Source: JACZST01 sp964195155
Lineage (GTDB): Bacteria > Actinomycetota > Acidimicrobiia > Spongiisociales > UBA5794
DNA length: 21,084 nucleotides
Direction: 5' to 3'
Assembly (NCBI GenBank): GCA_964195155.1
Contig: CAXMOP010000071.1
Span: forward strand, 1-21,084
The notes under the pieces were generated by a model, which was not told the DNA's origin, searched no databases, and was given only the letters and a program-made list of their open reading frames with translations. Positions 14,970 through 21,084 of the stretch are shown in pieces; within the stretch, counting starts at the first letter, position 1; the number at the start of each line of letters is the position of its first letter. The position numbers and the translations under genes were made by a program.

Positions 14970-15823
14970 ATAACCATCGATTTCAACCCTCCGCTGATCT
15001 ATACCCGTTCGATTCCAAGTGGTTCGAGTCGTCGGTAGGACGCGTTCACTACATCGACGAGGGCGAGGGGCGTCCGATCGTGTTCTGTCACGGCGCACCG
15101 ATGTGGAGCTTCCTCTATCGACACATCGTGGTCGGCCTGCGCAATCGATTTCGGTGCGTGGCGCTCGACTAACCCGGGTTTTGGCTTTCCGTCCGTCCCG
15201 ATGACTACGGGTATACCCCCAAAGAGCACGCCCGGATCGTCGGAGAGCTGGTTGATCACCTCGAGCTGAGTGACATGATCGTGATGGGCCAGGACTGGGG
15301 CGGGCCGATCAGCATGAGCATGGCGGCATCTCGAGCTGATCGCGTGTCCGGCATCGTCCTGGGCAACACCTGGTTCTGGAAAGCAAGCGGAATGCTCCCC
15401 TTCTTCGGCAGGCTCATGTCCACCGGGTTTATGCAACGACAGATCGTCCAGAAGAACCTCTTTATCGAACGTCTGGTCCCGACGGGGTCAGCGACGAAGC
15501 TGTCCGACGAAGTGATGGAGCACTACCGGGCGGTCCAACCCACTCCAGAAATGCGTGCCGGCGTGGCCCAATTCCCACAGCAGATCCTGGCGTCGGCGGA
15601 GTGGCTCGATGAACTCGAAACTCAGGTGAAAGCGAACCTCGCCTCGAAGCCGGTGCTGTTGGTTTGGGGAATGAAGGACATGGCATTCCGTTCCAAGGAG
15701 CTAACCCGTATGAAAGGGGTCTTCCCCGACCGGGTAGTCGTCGAGTTACCCGAGGCCAAGCACTTCATCCAAGAAGACGCCCCCGAGGAAATCGTCGCGG
15801 CCATCATCGACCGTTTCGGCTGA
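14970..15823 (+). pseudogene. Decayed haloalkane dehalogenase (alpha/beta hydrolase)
   Basis: Residues recognisable from DLYPFDSKWFESSVGRVHYIDEG to KHFIQEDAPEEIVAAIIDRFG match the haloalkane dehalogenase family, with oxyanion loop HGAPMW, nucleophile Asp in MGQDWGG and a late His in AKHF. Three lesions stop it being one frame. The expected start reads ATA at 14970 (ATA ACC ATC GAT TTC, where homologues have M-x-I-D-F). One C appears lost at about 14984, shifting the frame. A TAA at 15170-15172 replaces the Tyr of ALDYPGFG; the following Gly-to-Trp in GFW would fit either two substitutions or compensating indels. The longest intact part starts at ATG 15275 and lacks the N-terminal core. RBS-like GAGAGG remains at 14959. 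Inactive unless the lesions are sequencing errors. Confidence 0.82.
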
Positions 15824-16052
15824 CCCTCCAGTCAACCGTTTCCAACTCGGGCCGCCGGAGGTCGGAATCCCCGCAAAACCCGCAATCGGTGTTGGAGCGA
15901 GTTGGGCAATCTGGCCTAGGGCCAGATCAACCGGCACGCCGGAGCCCAGCTAGAACCACTGACTCACACGCTCTGGTCTGGTGGTGCACTTGGGCGAGAC
16001 GCCGCTTCACGATCGGATCCAGAGATTGGCAACCGCACCAGCGCGGATCGGC

Positions 16053-16058
16053 GACAAT
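16053..16058 (+). promoter_or_regulatory. -10-like hexamer for DinB-family gene
   Basis: GACAAT lies 6 nt before ATG 16065. It departs from TANNNT at the first base, but its spacing matches the other candidates. Confidence 0.35.
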
Positions 16059-16064
16059 GTTGCG

Positions 16065-16616
16065 ATGAGCAGACGGGCGGACATGTTCAATGATGTCGAT
16101 ACGGACCCGCGGGAAGATCCGCCGACCCGGGGCGACGAGCGAGACACGCTCGCGGGGTTTCTCCGTTGGCAGCGAGAGACGCTGGAGGTGAAATGCTCCG
16201 GCCTCGACGCCACCGACTTGGCCCGCCGGTCGGTGGAGCCGTCCACGCTTTCCCTGCTCGGGTTGGTACGCCACCTGAGCGACGTGGAACGCGGCTGGTT
16301 CCGGCGGGTGATGGCCGGCGAGGACGCTCCCTCCCACTTCTCTTCTGAAGCCGATCCCGATGGGGACTTCGACGGCGCCGCTCCCGACGAGGCGCTGGTC
16401 GCCGAGGCGTGGGACATCTGGCGGGTCGAGGTCGCCTTTGCCGAGCGCTTCGTCGCCGCAGCGCCCGATCTCGACATCACCGGAAAGATCCCCGATCCGC
16501 AGAGAGGGCCGATGTCGTTGCGCTGGGTGCTGGTGCACATGATCGAGGAATACGCCAGGCATCTCGGCCACGCCGACCTGTTGCGGGAGCGCATTGACGG
16601 GGCGGTGGGTCAGTAG
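16065..16616 (+). CDS. DinB/DUF664-family four-helix protein
   Basis: A 183-aa cytoplasmic protein of the DinB-like metal-binding four-helix bundle (DUF664 group). The signature histidines are in LLGLVRHLSDVERGWFRRVM near residue 70 and in the closing helix MIEEYARHLGHADLLRERIDG, giving a likely His3 metal site. Actinobacterial members include mycothiol- or bacillithiol-dependent enzymes and proteins of unknown role, so a thiol-transfer function is possible but not proven. ATG 16065 is chosen because homology starts near it and a -10-like hexamer lies 6 nt upstream; the longer frame from 15981 is not supported. It converges on the MDR gene with a 24-nt gap. The 241 bp upstream, between the decayed dehalogenase and this gene, hold no gene. 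Confidence 0.87.
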   Translation: MSRRADMFNDVDTDPREDPPTRGDERDTLAGFLRWQRETLEVKCSGLDATDLARRSVEPSTLSLLGLVRHLSDVERGWFRRVMAGEDAPSHFSSEADPDGDFDGAAPDEALVAEAWDIWRVEVAFAERFVAAAPDLDITGKIPDPQRGPMSLRWVLVHMIEEYARHLGHADLLRERIDGAVGQ

Positions 16617-16640
16617 CCGTTGGTGTGCGGGTCGCTCGCC

Positions 16641-17645
16641 TCACACGGTGATGACGATCTTGCCTTGAGCGTTTCCCGCTTCCAGATAGCGAATGGCCTC
16701 GGGGACCTCGCTCAGCAGGTACGTTCTGTCGATCACCGGAGTGACCTTTCCTGCTTCGAGGAGCTCCTTCAGAACAAGCAGGTGGTCTTTGGTTCCCGTC
16801 GGCATGCGCACGCCCAAGTCCTGGCTCACGAACGGCGACGACATCAGCAGTTTCAGGAAACGGGGGATCCCGCTTCCGAGCAAACGACCGCCAGCAGCTC
16901 CGAAGCGATCGTGCCCGATGAGTACGTACGTCCCCTCGCTGGTGAGGGCGCGCCGGGAATCCGACAACGAATGGTTTCCCGGAATATCGAGGATGAGGTC
17001 GTAGCGCTCGCCGCTTTGCGTGAAGTCCTCCTGGGCGTAATCAATGACCCCGTCTGCGCCGATCGATCGCACCATGTCCAACTTCGCGGCGCGGTCAACG
17101 CCGGTCACGTCCGCGCCGTACGACTTGGCGAGCTGCACGGCGAACGTCCCAAGACCACCACCCGCACCGTTGATCAGTACCTTTTGCCCCGGCTGTATCC
17201 GATCGCGAAGATTGTCGAGTGCGATGAGTGCGGAAGTGGGTACCGCCGCGGCCTGCACAAAGGTGAGATTGGCCGGCTTCAGCGCCAACGCTCCCTCAGG
17301 AACTGACACATACTCGGCAAAGGCGCCGCCGTTGTGCCACTGATTTCGTGTGACGGTTTCGCCGAACACCTCGTCACCTGGCTGAAACCGCTCCACGTTG
17401 TTGCCGACAGACTCGACTTGCCCTGCCATGTCCGTTCCCGGAACAGGGTTTGTTGGCTTGAACAGCCCGGACCCCATGATGCGCACGACATACGGCATGC
17501 CTCTCATGGCGTGCCAAACATCCGGGTGGACCGAAGCCGCGTGAACTCGGACCAGCACCTCGTCATCTTTGACCGTGGGCTTGTCGATCTCCCGAAGCTC
17601 CAGGATGTCAGTTGAGCCGTACCGGTCTTGGACGATTGCCTGCAT
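16641..17645 (-). CDS. Quinone-oxidoreductase-like MDR family NAD(P)-dependent reductase
   Basis: A 334-aa enzyme of the medium-chain dehydrogenase/reductase superfamily. The N-terminal catalytic domain has VRVHAASVHPDVWHAMRG and the PGTDMAGQVESVG signature, and the Rossmann domain has the cofactor loop VLINGAGGGLGTFAVQLA (about residue 155). It lacks the usual catalytic zinc Cys/His set, so it is nearer quinone or enone reductases than alcohol dehydrogenases. Its substrate is not predictable. ATG 17645 has AGGAG 7 nt upstream. The 133 bp upstream, between this gene and the methyltransferase stop, hold nothing recognisable. Confidence 0.92.
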   Translation of the reverse strand: MQAIVQDRYGSTDILELREIDKPTVKDDEVLVRVHAASVHPDVWHAMRGMPYVVRIMGSGLFKPTNPVPGTDMAGQVESVGNNVERFQPGDEVFGETVTRNQWHNGGAFAEYVSVPEGALALKPANLTFVQAAAVPTSALIALDNLRDRIQPGQKVLINGAGGGLGTFAVQLAKSYGADVTGVDRAAKLDMVRSIGADGVIDYAQEDFTQSGERYDLILDIPGNHSLSDSRRALTSEGTYVLIGHDRFGAAGGRLLGSGIPRFLKLLMSSPFVSQDLGVRMPTGTKDHLLVLKELLEAGKVTPVIDRTYLLSEVPEAIRYLEAGNAQGKIVITV

Positions 17646-17778
17646 CGGGTTCTCCTGTGCCCCAGCCGATTTGGTTCAGGTCAGTGGCGCTTTGCACCGT
17701 ACCGCCCACACCGATCGGGACACTGTTTGGTCCCGCGCCGCAGCGTACGCCTCTGCCAGGACGCAGTGGCGTTGGTCT

Positions 17779-18570
17779 CTACGACGAGCGGCGAACACCA
17801 AACCCTTGATATGCCACGAATTTGCCGGTTCCGCTGACGAGTTCGATGCGCCTCGCCGCCTCGGGATAGGTACGGCGGCCCGCCAACAGGCCAACGACCG
17901 CCCAAGCCGCCCGAGGGATGCTCCGCAACGGCAATCCAACGCCGAGGGTCTCGCCCGGGTGGATTCCCGAGGCGTGCATGTGGCGGTCCATTTCGACGGG
18001 CCGAATCAGCCGATTCCATTGGTGGGTGCCGCGCGGCACGACACCGAGAAGGTCTTGGGCGACGAGCACGAGGCCGATGCGATTGACCAGTGTCCGGTTC
18101 GGGCCCGAATAGATGAAGACGCCTCCGTCACGAAGAACCCTGGCACTCTCGGCAACGACGGCGACGGGATCGTCGACGTGCTCGAGGACCTCCATGCAAA
18201 CTACCGCGTCGAAGGCGCCATCGGCGAATGGCAGCCGCTCACCGATGCCGCCGACGAACGTCAGATCCGATCCGGTGAGCGCGATGTGGTCCTTGCCGGC
18301 GTGGAGGGAGCGCAGCGACGGGTCGAGCGCCACCACGGAGAAGCCTTCGCCATCGAGCACTTCGGCGAGAAGCCCTCCTCCCGCACCGAGATCGAGCACC
18401 CGGTGGGTACCGCTGCCAAGCTCATCACGAAGGACCCCGACGACGAACGGGACCCGAACCGGGTCGAGCAGCACCCCGAGTCCATGGAGGAGCCCGGACT
18501 CGTCCCACCAGGTCGGCTCGAGCCCGTCGAACAGATCGGGCTGGTTGGCCGGGCGCCGGGTAGGTCCCAC
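17779..18570 (-). CDS. UbiG-like class I SAM methyltransferase
   Basis: A 263-aa cytoplasmic methyltransferase. Motif I is HRVLDLGAGGGLLAEVL, the acidic SAM-binding residue is in VVALDPSL, and the VVCMEVLEHVDDP post-II motif is clear. N-terminal TWWDESGLLHGL resembles the start of UbiG-type quinone O-methyltransferases (TWWD...LH). The C-terminal part (about 150-263) is variable and hydrophobic in places. Actinobacteria use menaquinone, so a ubiquinone role is not implied; the acceptor is unknown. The start GTG 18570 is a guess from homology onset; a weak site lies upstream. It diverges from the MOSC gene across 74 bp. Confidence 0.88.
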   Translation of the reverse strand: MGPTRRPANQPDLFDGLEPTWWDESGLLHGLGVLLDPVRVPFVVGVLRDELGSGTHRVLDLGAGGGLLAEVLDGEGFSVVALDPSLRSLHAGKDHIALTGSDLTFVGGIGERLPFADGAFDAVVCMEVLEHVDDPVAVVAESARVLRDGGVFIYSGPNRTLVNRIGLVLVAQDLLGVVPRGTHQWNRLIRPVEMDRHMHASGIHPGETLGVGLPLRSIPRAAWAVVGLLAGRRTYPEAARRIELVSGTGKFVAYQGFGVRRSS

Positions 18571-18632
18571 AGCTCATCAACGGTTGAGCCTTCTCGTGGA
18601 TTCCCCCTGAGAGCACGAGTGGTCCATGCAGC

Positions 18633-18638
18633 TAATCT
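18633..18638 (+). promoter_or_regulatory. -10-like hexamer for MOSC gene
   Basis: TAATCT lies 6 nt before ATG 18645 and no Shine-Dalgarno is present. This is the closest match to a -10 consensus among the leaderless candidates. Confidence 0.55.
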
Positions 18639-18644
18639 GCGCCG

Positions 18645-19079
18645 ATGACAGGATCAGTGAGTCACATCCATATCGGCTCCCAGCACGGTGCTGAGCCTCA
18701 GTCCCTCGATGAGGTCCGGGCGGTGCAGGATCAGGGTTTGGAAGGCGACCGGAATTTCGGATCGATTCGCAGTGTCACGATCGTCTGCGAGGGCGAGCTC
18801 ACCAAGGTGGCTGCCGATCTGGGCAAGGAGGCAATCGCTCCCGGGGCGACGCGCCGCAACATCACCGTGACGCTCGATGAGCTTCCGCGCACGCACGGCA
18901 CCGAGATCCAGCTTGGTGAAGTCCTCGTCGAGGTGTGGAGGGACTGCGCGCCGTGCGACTACATGGAGGAGACGGTCGGCCAGGGTGCGCGCGATGCGCT
19001 CAAGGGTCGTTCCGGCATCTCGGCCACGATCACCGGGGGTGGGCTGATCCGCGTCGGTGACCCGGTCATTGTTCGCTAG
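18645..19079 (+). CDS. MOSC domain protein
   Basis: A 144-aa stand-alone MOSC (molybdenum cofactor sulfurase C-terminal) domain. Visible marks are the early HIHIGSQHGAEP, the QDQGLEGDRNFG loop, GATRRNITV, and the conserved cysteine region WRDCAPCDYMEE, whose Cys is thought to handle sulfur bound to the molybdenum cofactor. Related YiiM/YcbX proteins reduce N-hydroxylated compounds. No molybdenum cofactor gene is adjacent, so the partner is unknown. ATG 18645 is supported by TAATCT 6 nt upstream. The last 14 nt overlap the convergent LLM gene. Confidence 0.92.
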   Translation: MTGSVSHIHIGSQHGAEPQSLDEVRAVQDQGLEGDRNFGSIRSVTIVCEGELTKVAADLGKEAIAPGATRRNITVTLDELPRTHGTEIQLGEVLVEVWRDCAPCDYMEETVGQGARDALKGRSGISATITGGGLIRVGDPVIVR

Positions 19080-20097
19080 TTCTCGTTGGCCCGCGCACGA
19101 TCGCCGATACTTCGGTTCCGAGGTATTCGATCGAGCGCAGGGCCTTGTCGTGGGGCACCCCAGCACTGTGCAGCATGAACCGGTCGATGCCGAGGATGTC
19201 CTGCCAGCGGAGGATCTTGGCCGCCACGGTCTCGGGGTCCCCGACCACGAGTGAGCCCTCCGGGCTGCGCATCAAGTCGAACTGCTCCCTGGTCATCGGC
19301 GGCCAACCCCGCTCCCTACCGATGCGGGTCATCGTCTCCATGAACGACGCATAGATGTCATCTGCGGCCTGCTCGTTGTCCTCGGCGATGTGCCCGATCC
19401 CGTGGACGGCGAAGGGGATTTCCAATGGGTCGTGGCCTGCTTCGACGAGCGAGCGGGTGTAGATGTCGACGAGCACGGCGAAGCGGGCCGGGTCGCCGCC
19501 GATGATGGCGAGCGCCACCGGCAGGCCGAGGTGTCCGGCGCGAACCATCGATTCCGGAGTCCCGCCAACGGCGACCCAGACCGGAAGCGGATCCTGATGC
19601 GGTCTGGGGTACACCCCCTGATCCGCCAGTGGGGAACGGAACTTGCCGCTCCAGGTGACGTGTTCGTTGTCACGGATCTCGAGAAGTAACTCCAGCTTCT
19701 CGGTGAACAGCTCGTCGTAGTCCTCGAGCGAGTACCCGAAAAGCGGAAAGGACTCGATGAACGATCCCCGGCCCACCATCAGCTCGGCGCGGCCCGACGA
19801 GATCAGGTCGAGCGTGGCGAAATCCTGAAACGTGCGCACCGGGTCGGCCGAGCTGAGCACGATCACCGCCGAGCTGAGGCGGATCCGCTCGGTCCTGGCC
19901 GCGGCGGCAGCGAGGGTCATCGCCGGCGTCGAGGCCGCCATGTCCGGGCGGTGGTGCTCGCCCAGACCGTACACGTCGAGGCCCACCGCCTCGGCCTGCT
20001 CCACCTCGGTGATGACATTGCGCAGCCGCTGCCCGTGCTCGATGGCGTTGGGACCCGTTGGCGGGGTCTCCGCAAAGCTGGTGATACCGAGCTCCAC
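19066..20097 (-). CDS. LLM-class flavin-dependent oxidoreductase (TIGR03858-like)
   Basis: A 343-aa luciferase-like enzyme, of a group distinct from the one at 13052-14050. It starts VELGITSFAE and carries GLDVYGLGEHHRPDM, SSAVIVLSSADPVRTFQDFATLD, GRAELMVGRGSFIESFPLFGY and the late PVWVAVGGTPESMVRAG. This pattern fits the LLM_2I7G-type family (TIGR03858), usually flavin-dependent. The substrate is unknown. GTG 20097 is chosen because the family's first residues begin there; the frame extends upstream through the cyclase remnant without similarity. It begins 2 nt after the remnant's stop codon, so translation may be coupled to it. Its 3' end overlaps the MOSC gene by 14 nt. Confidence 0.9.
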   Translation of the reverse strand: MELGITSFAETPPTGPNAIEHGQRLRNVITEVEQAEAVGLDVYGLGEHHRPDMAASTPAMTLAAAAARTERIRLSSAVIVLSSADPVRTFQDFATLDLISSGRAELMVGRGSFIESFPLFGYSLEDYDELFTEKLELLLEIRDNEHVTWSGKFRSPLADQGVYPRPHQDPLPVWVAVGGTPESMVRAGHLGLPVALAIIGGDPARFAVLVDIYTRSLVEAGHDPLEIPFAVHGIGHIAEDNEQAADDIYASFMETMTRIGRERGWPPMTREQFDLMRSPEGSLVVGDPETVAAKILRWQDILGIDRFMLHSAGVPHDKALRSIEYLGTEVSAIVRGPTRTSEQ

Positions 20098-20099
20098 GG

Positions 20100-20294
20100 T
20101 CAGCCGGCCCCCTGCATCACGGAGTAGAGCTGCCACTGGCCATCGAAGCCCTTGAGGGCGTGAATGCCGCGATCCTCGAAGACGATATCCGAGCCGATCA
20201 CCAGGTCTTTGACGGTATTGGACACCAGAATCTCGTCCGGACCGGCCGCGGCCATGATGTGAGCAGCATGGGCATAACCGGTCGTGGGTTCCAT
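20100..20294 (-). pseudogene. C-terminal remnant of a class III adenylate/guanylate cyclase domain
   Basis: A 64-codon frame from ATG 20294. It contains AAGPDEILVSNTVKDLVIG, SDIVFEDRGIHALKGFDGQW and QLYSV, which match the last third of class III nucleotide cyclase domains (AGPGEILVS...FEDRG...LKG...LY). The catalytic metal aspartates and the preceding HIAAR-type segment are missing or altered (AHIMAAA, no Arg). Upstream sequence to the bcp gene (about 90 bp) shows no further cyclase similarity. It is a leftover or an orphan mini-domain; activity is not expected. It sits immediately before the LLM gene. Confidence 0.65.
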
Positions 20295-20384
20295 GGCCGC
20301 ACAGCCTATCGAGATCGCATGGTGCCCGAAGGAGCGCCGGCGGACACGGCAAGGCAACCGACCTTGATGAGGGCACCGCGCTGA

Positions 20385-20831
20385 TCAGCGAAGCGCCGCT
20401 AGCGCGGCGTCGGCGTGCATGTCCATGTTGAACTCGCTGCCGATCACCGCAACGATCCGCTGGTCGGTCCCGATCACGAAGGTTTGGCGCTTGTTGAGCA
20501 GGATTCCTGGCCGCTTCACCCCATAGCGCTTGGCGATCTCCCGGTCGGGGTCGGAGTCGGACAGCAGCGGGATGTCGAGCTCATACACGGCGTCGAATTT
20601 CGCCTGGGTCGAGGTGTCGTCTGCGCTGATCCCGACCCGTTGAGCCCCCACTGCGGCAAAGGCGCCGGCCAGGTCGCGGAAGTGGCACGATTCCATCGTG
20701 CACCCGGGGGTGAAAGCCTTTGGGTAGAAAAACAAGACGACCGGCCCGTCGGACACCAGCTCTGACAGGCGCACTTCCGCACCCGACTGATCGAGTGCGG
20801 TGAAGTCTGGCGCGAGATCACCGGTTTTCAT
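20385..20831 (-). CDS. bcp: Thiol peroxidase / peroxiredoxin of the Bcp (PrxQ) type
   Basis: A 148-aa cytoplasmic peroxiredoxin, normal Bcp length. The peroxidatic Cys44 is in AFTPGCTMESCHFRD, with the second Cys49 five residues on, the resolving position of the atypical 2-Cys Bcp group. FFYPK and GISADDTSTQAKF are further signatures. It reduces hydrogen peroxide and organic peroxides with thioredoxin. ATG 20831 has GAGGGA 5 nt upstream. The terminator at 20853-20876 shields it from rnpB readthrough. It leads into the cyclase remnant on the same strand after 90 bp. Confidence 0.95.
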   Translation of the reverse strand: MKTGDLAPDFTALDQSGAEVRLSELVSDGPVVLFFYPKAFTPGCTMESCHFRDLAGAFAAVGAQRVGISADDTSTQAKFDAVYELDIPLLSDSDPDREIAKRYGVKRPGILLNKRQTFVIGTDQRIVAVIGSEFNMDMHADAALAALR

Positions 20832-20852
20832 GGCGTTCCCTCATGACTTGAA

Positions 20853-20876
20853 GTCGGGGCCCCGGAGGGCCCCGAC
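20853..20876 (-). terminator. Hairpin terminator after rnpB
   Basis: GTCGGGGCCC and its exact complement make a 10-bp stem with a 4-nt loop, a few bases after the end of the RNase P RNA. The minus-strand continuation TTCAAGT gives a minimal U-run. Confidence 0.75.
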
Positions 20877-20881
20877 GGTAT

Positions 20882-21084
20882 GAGCCCGGTCATAAGCCGG
20901 ATCCTGTCGTGGACGGCCATCTATCTGGGACCGACGTTGCCGTCGGCCTCGTGCGGTCTACCCGAGGCGTTGCGGGCGGGCCACCCTGCCTCTGTTCGAC
21001 CTTGCTCCGGATGGGGTTTACCGAGCCGACCCGGTCACCCGGATCGCTGGTGGTCTCTTACACCACCCTTTCACCCTTGCCTGT
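20882..21084 (-). ncRNA. rnpB: RNase P RNA, 3' portion
   Basis: The minus strand reads, in order, the conserved GGTGAAAGGGTGG, GTAAGAGACCACCAGCG, GTAAACCCCATCCGGAGCAA, GCAACGTCGGTCCCAGATAG, ATGGCCGTC and CCGGCTTATGACC, matching bacterial type A RNase P RNA of actinobacteria. The 5' half, with the GAGGAAAGTCCG core, lies beyond the right edge. The RNA forms the catalytic core that removes tRNA 5' leaders. The exact 3' end is approximate. Confidence 0.93.

Noticed and set aside
15170..15172. Internal TAA considered as stop-codon recoding
   Set aside because: No other gene in the window needs recoding, and the same gene has two further lesions.
15909..15927. 8-bp hairpin (ATCTGGCC/GGCCAGAT) after the decayed dehalogenase
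   Set aside because: Short stem and no U-tract; too weak to call a terminator.
17569..18648. 359-codon open frame on the plus strand
   Set aside because: Antisense to the SAM methyltransferase, whose motifs are clear on the minus strand.

Overview
The window looks like chromosomal DNA of a high-GC actinobacterium, most likely Acidimicrobiia or a related deep lineage (inference). Pointers are the strong GC bias, two luciferase-like oxidoreductases of types common in F420-using actinobacteria, Thr-rich linkers in exported lipoproteins, and an actinobacterial-looking RNase P RNA. Many genes lack a Shine-Dalgarno sequence and instead carry a TANNNT -10-like hexamer 6-8 nt before the start codon, as in leaderless actinobacterial transcripts. 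No CRISPR array, tRNA, rRNA operon, transposase or prophage gene was seen.

Layout. 1-3443: a partial substrate-binding lipoprotein of a tripartite tricarboxylate transporter (minus; its end is off the left edge) diverges from a CitA/DcuS-type sensor kinase and a CitB/DcuR-type response regulator, so carboxylate sensing and uptake sit side by side. 3458-3601: a 47-aa single-pass membrane protein. 3602-3997: no recognisable gene. 3998-8476: folE (GTP cyclohydrolase I), a VOC/glyoxalase-fold protein, an M15 peptidase lipoprotein, a lone Flp pilin, a palindrome-bounded repeat, msrA, and an exported EEPK-repeat/Ig-like protein with a strong terminator. 8614-11622: a GNAT acetyltransferase, a Nif3 family protein overlapping a coiled-coil zinc-ribbon protein, a possible 30-aa CxxC peptide, and a YdjM-like membrane hydrolase. 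11585-12342: two half-length TauE/SafE permease genes with TGATG overlap, diverging from a lipoprotein of unknown role. 13052-14901: an LLM oxidoreductase diverging from an aquaporin that ends at a 12-bp hairpin terminator. 14970-15823: a haloalkane dehalogenase gene that appears decayed (lost start, frameshift, internal stop). 16065-19079: DinB-like protein, quinone-oxidoreductase-like MDR enzyme, UbiG-like methyltransferase, MOSC protein. 19066-21084 (minus): LLM oxidoreductase, remnant of a class III nucleotide cyclase, Bcp peroxiredoxin, terminator, and the 3' part of rnpB running off the right edge.

Most of the window is ordinary housekeeping and accessory metabolism. A loose redox theme runs through it (MsrA, Bcp, MDR, LLM enzymes, DinB/mycothiol-type fold), but the genes are mostly single units on alternating strands. 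The points most worth a second look are the split TauE pair, the multiply damaged dehalogenase, the palindrome-bounded repeat after the pilin gene, the cyclase remnant ahead of an LLM gene, the two small unlisted ORFs, and the repeated leaderless promoter arrangement. I found no convincing new defence or mobile system.
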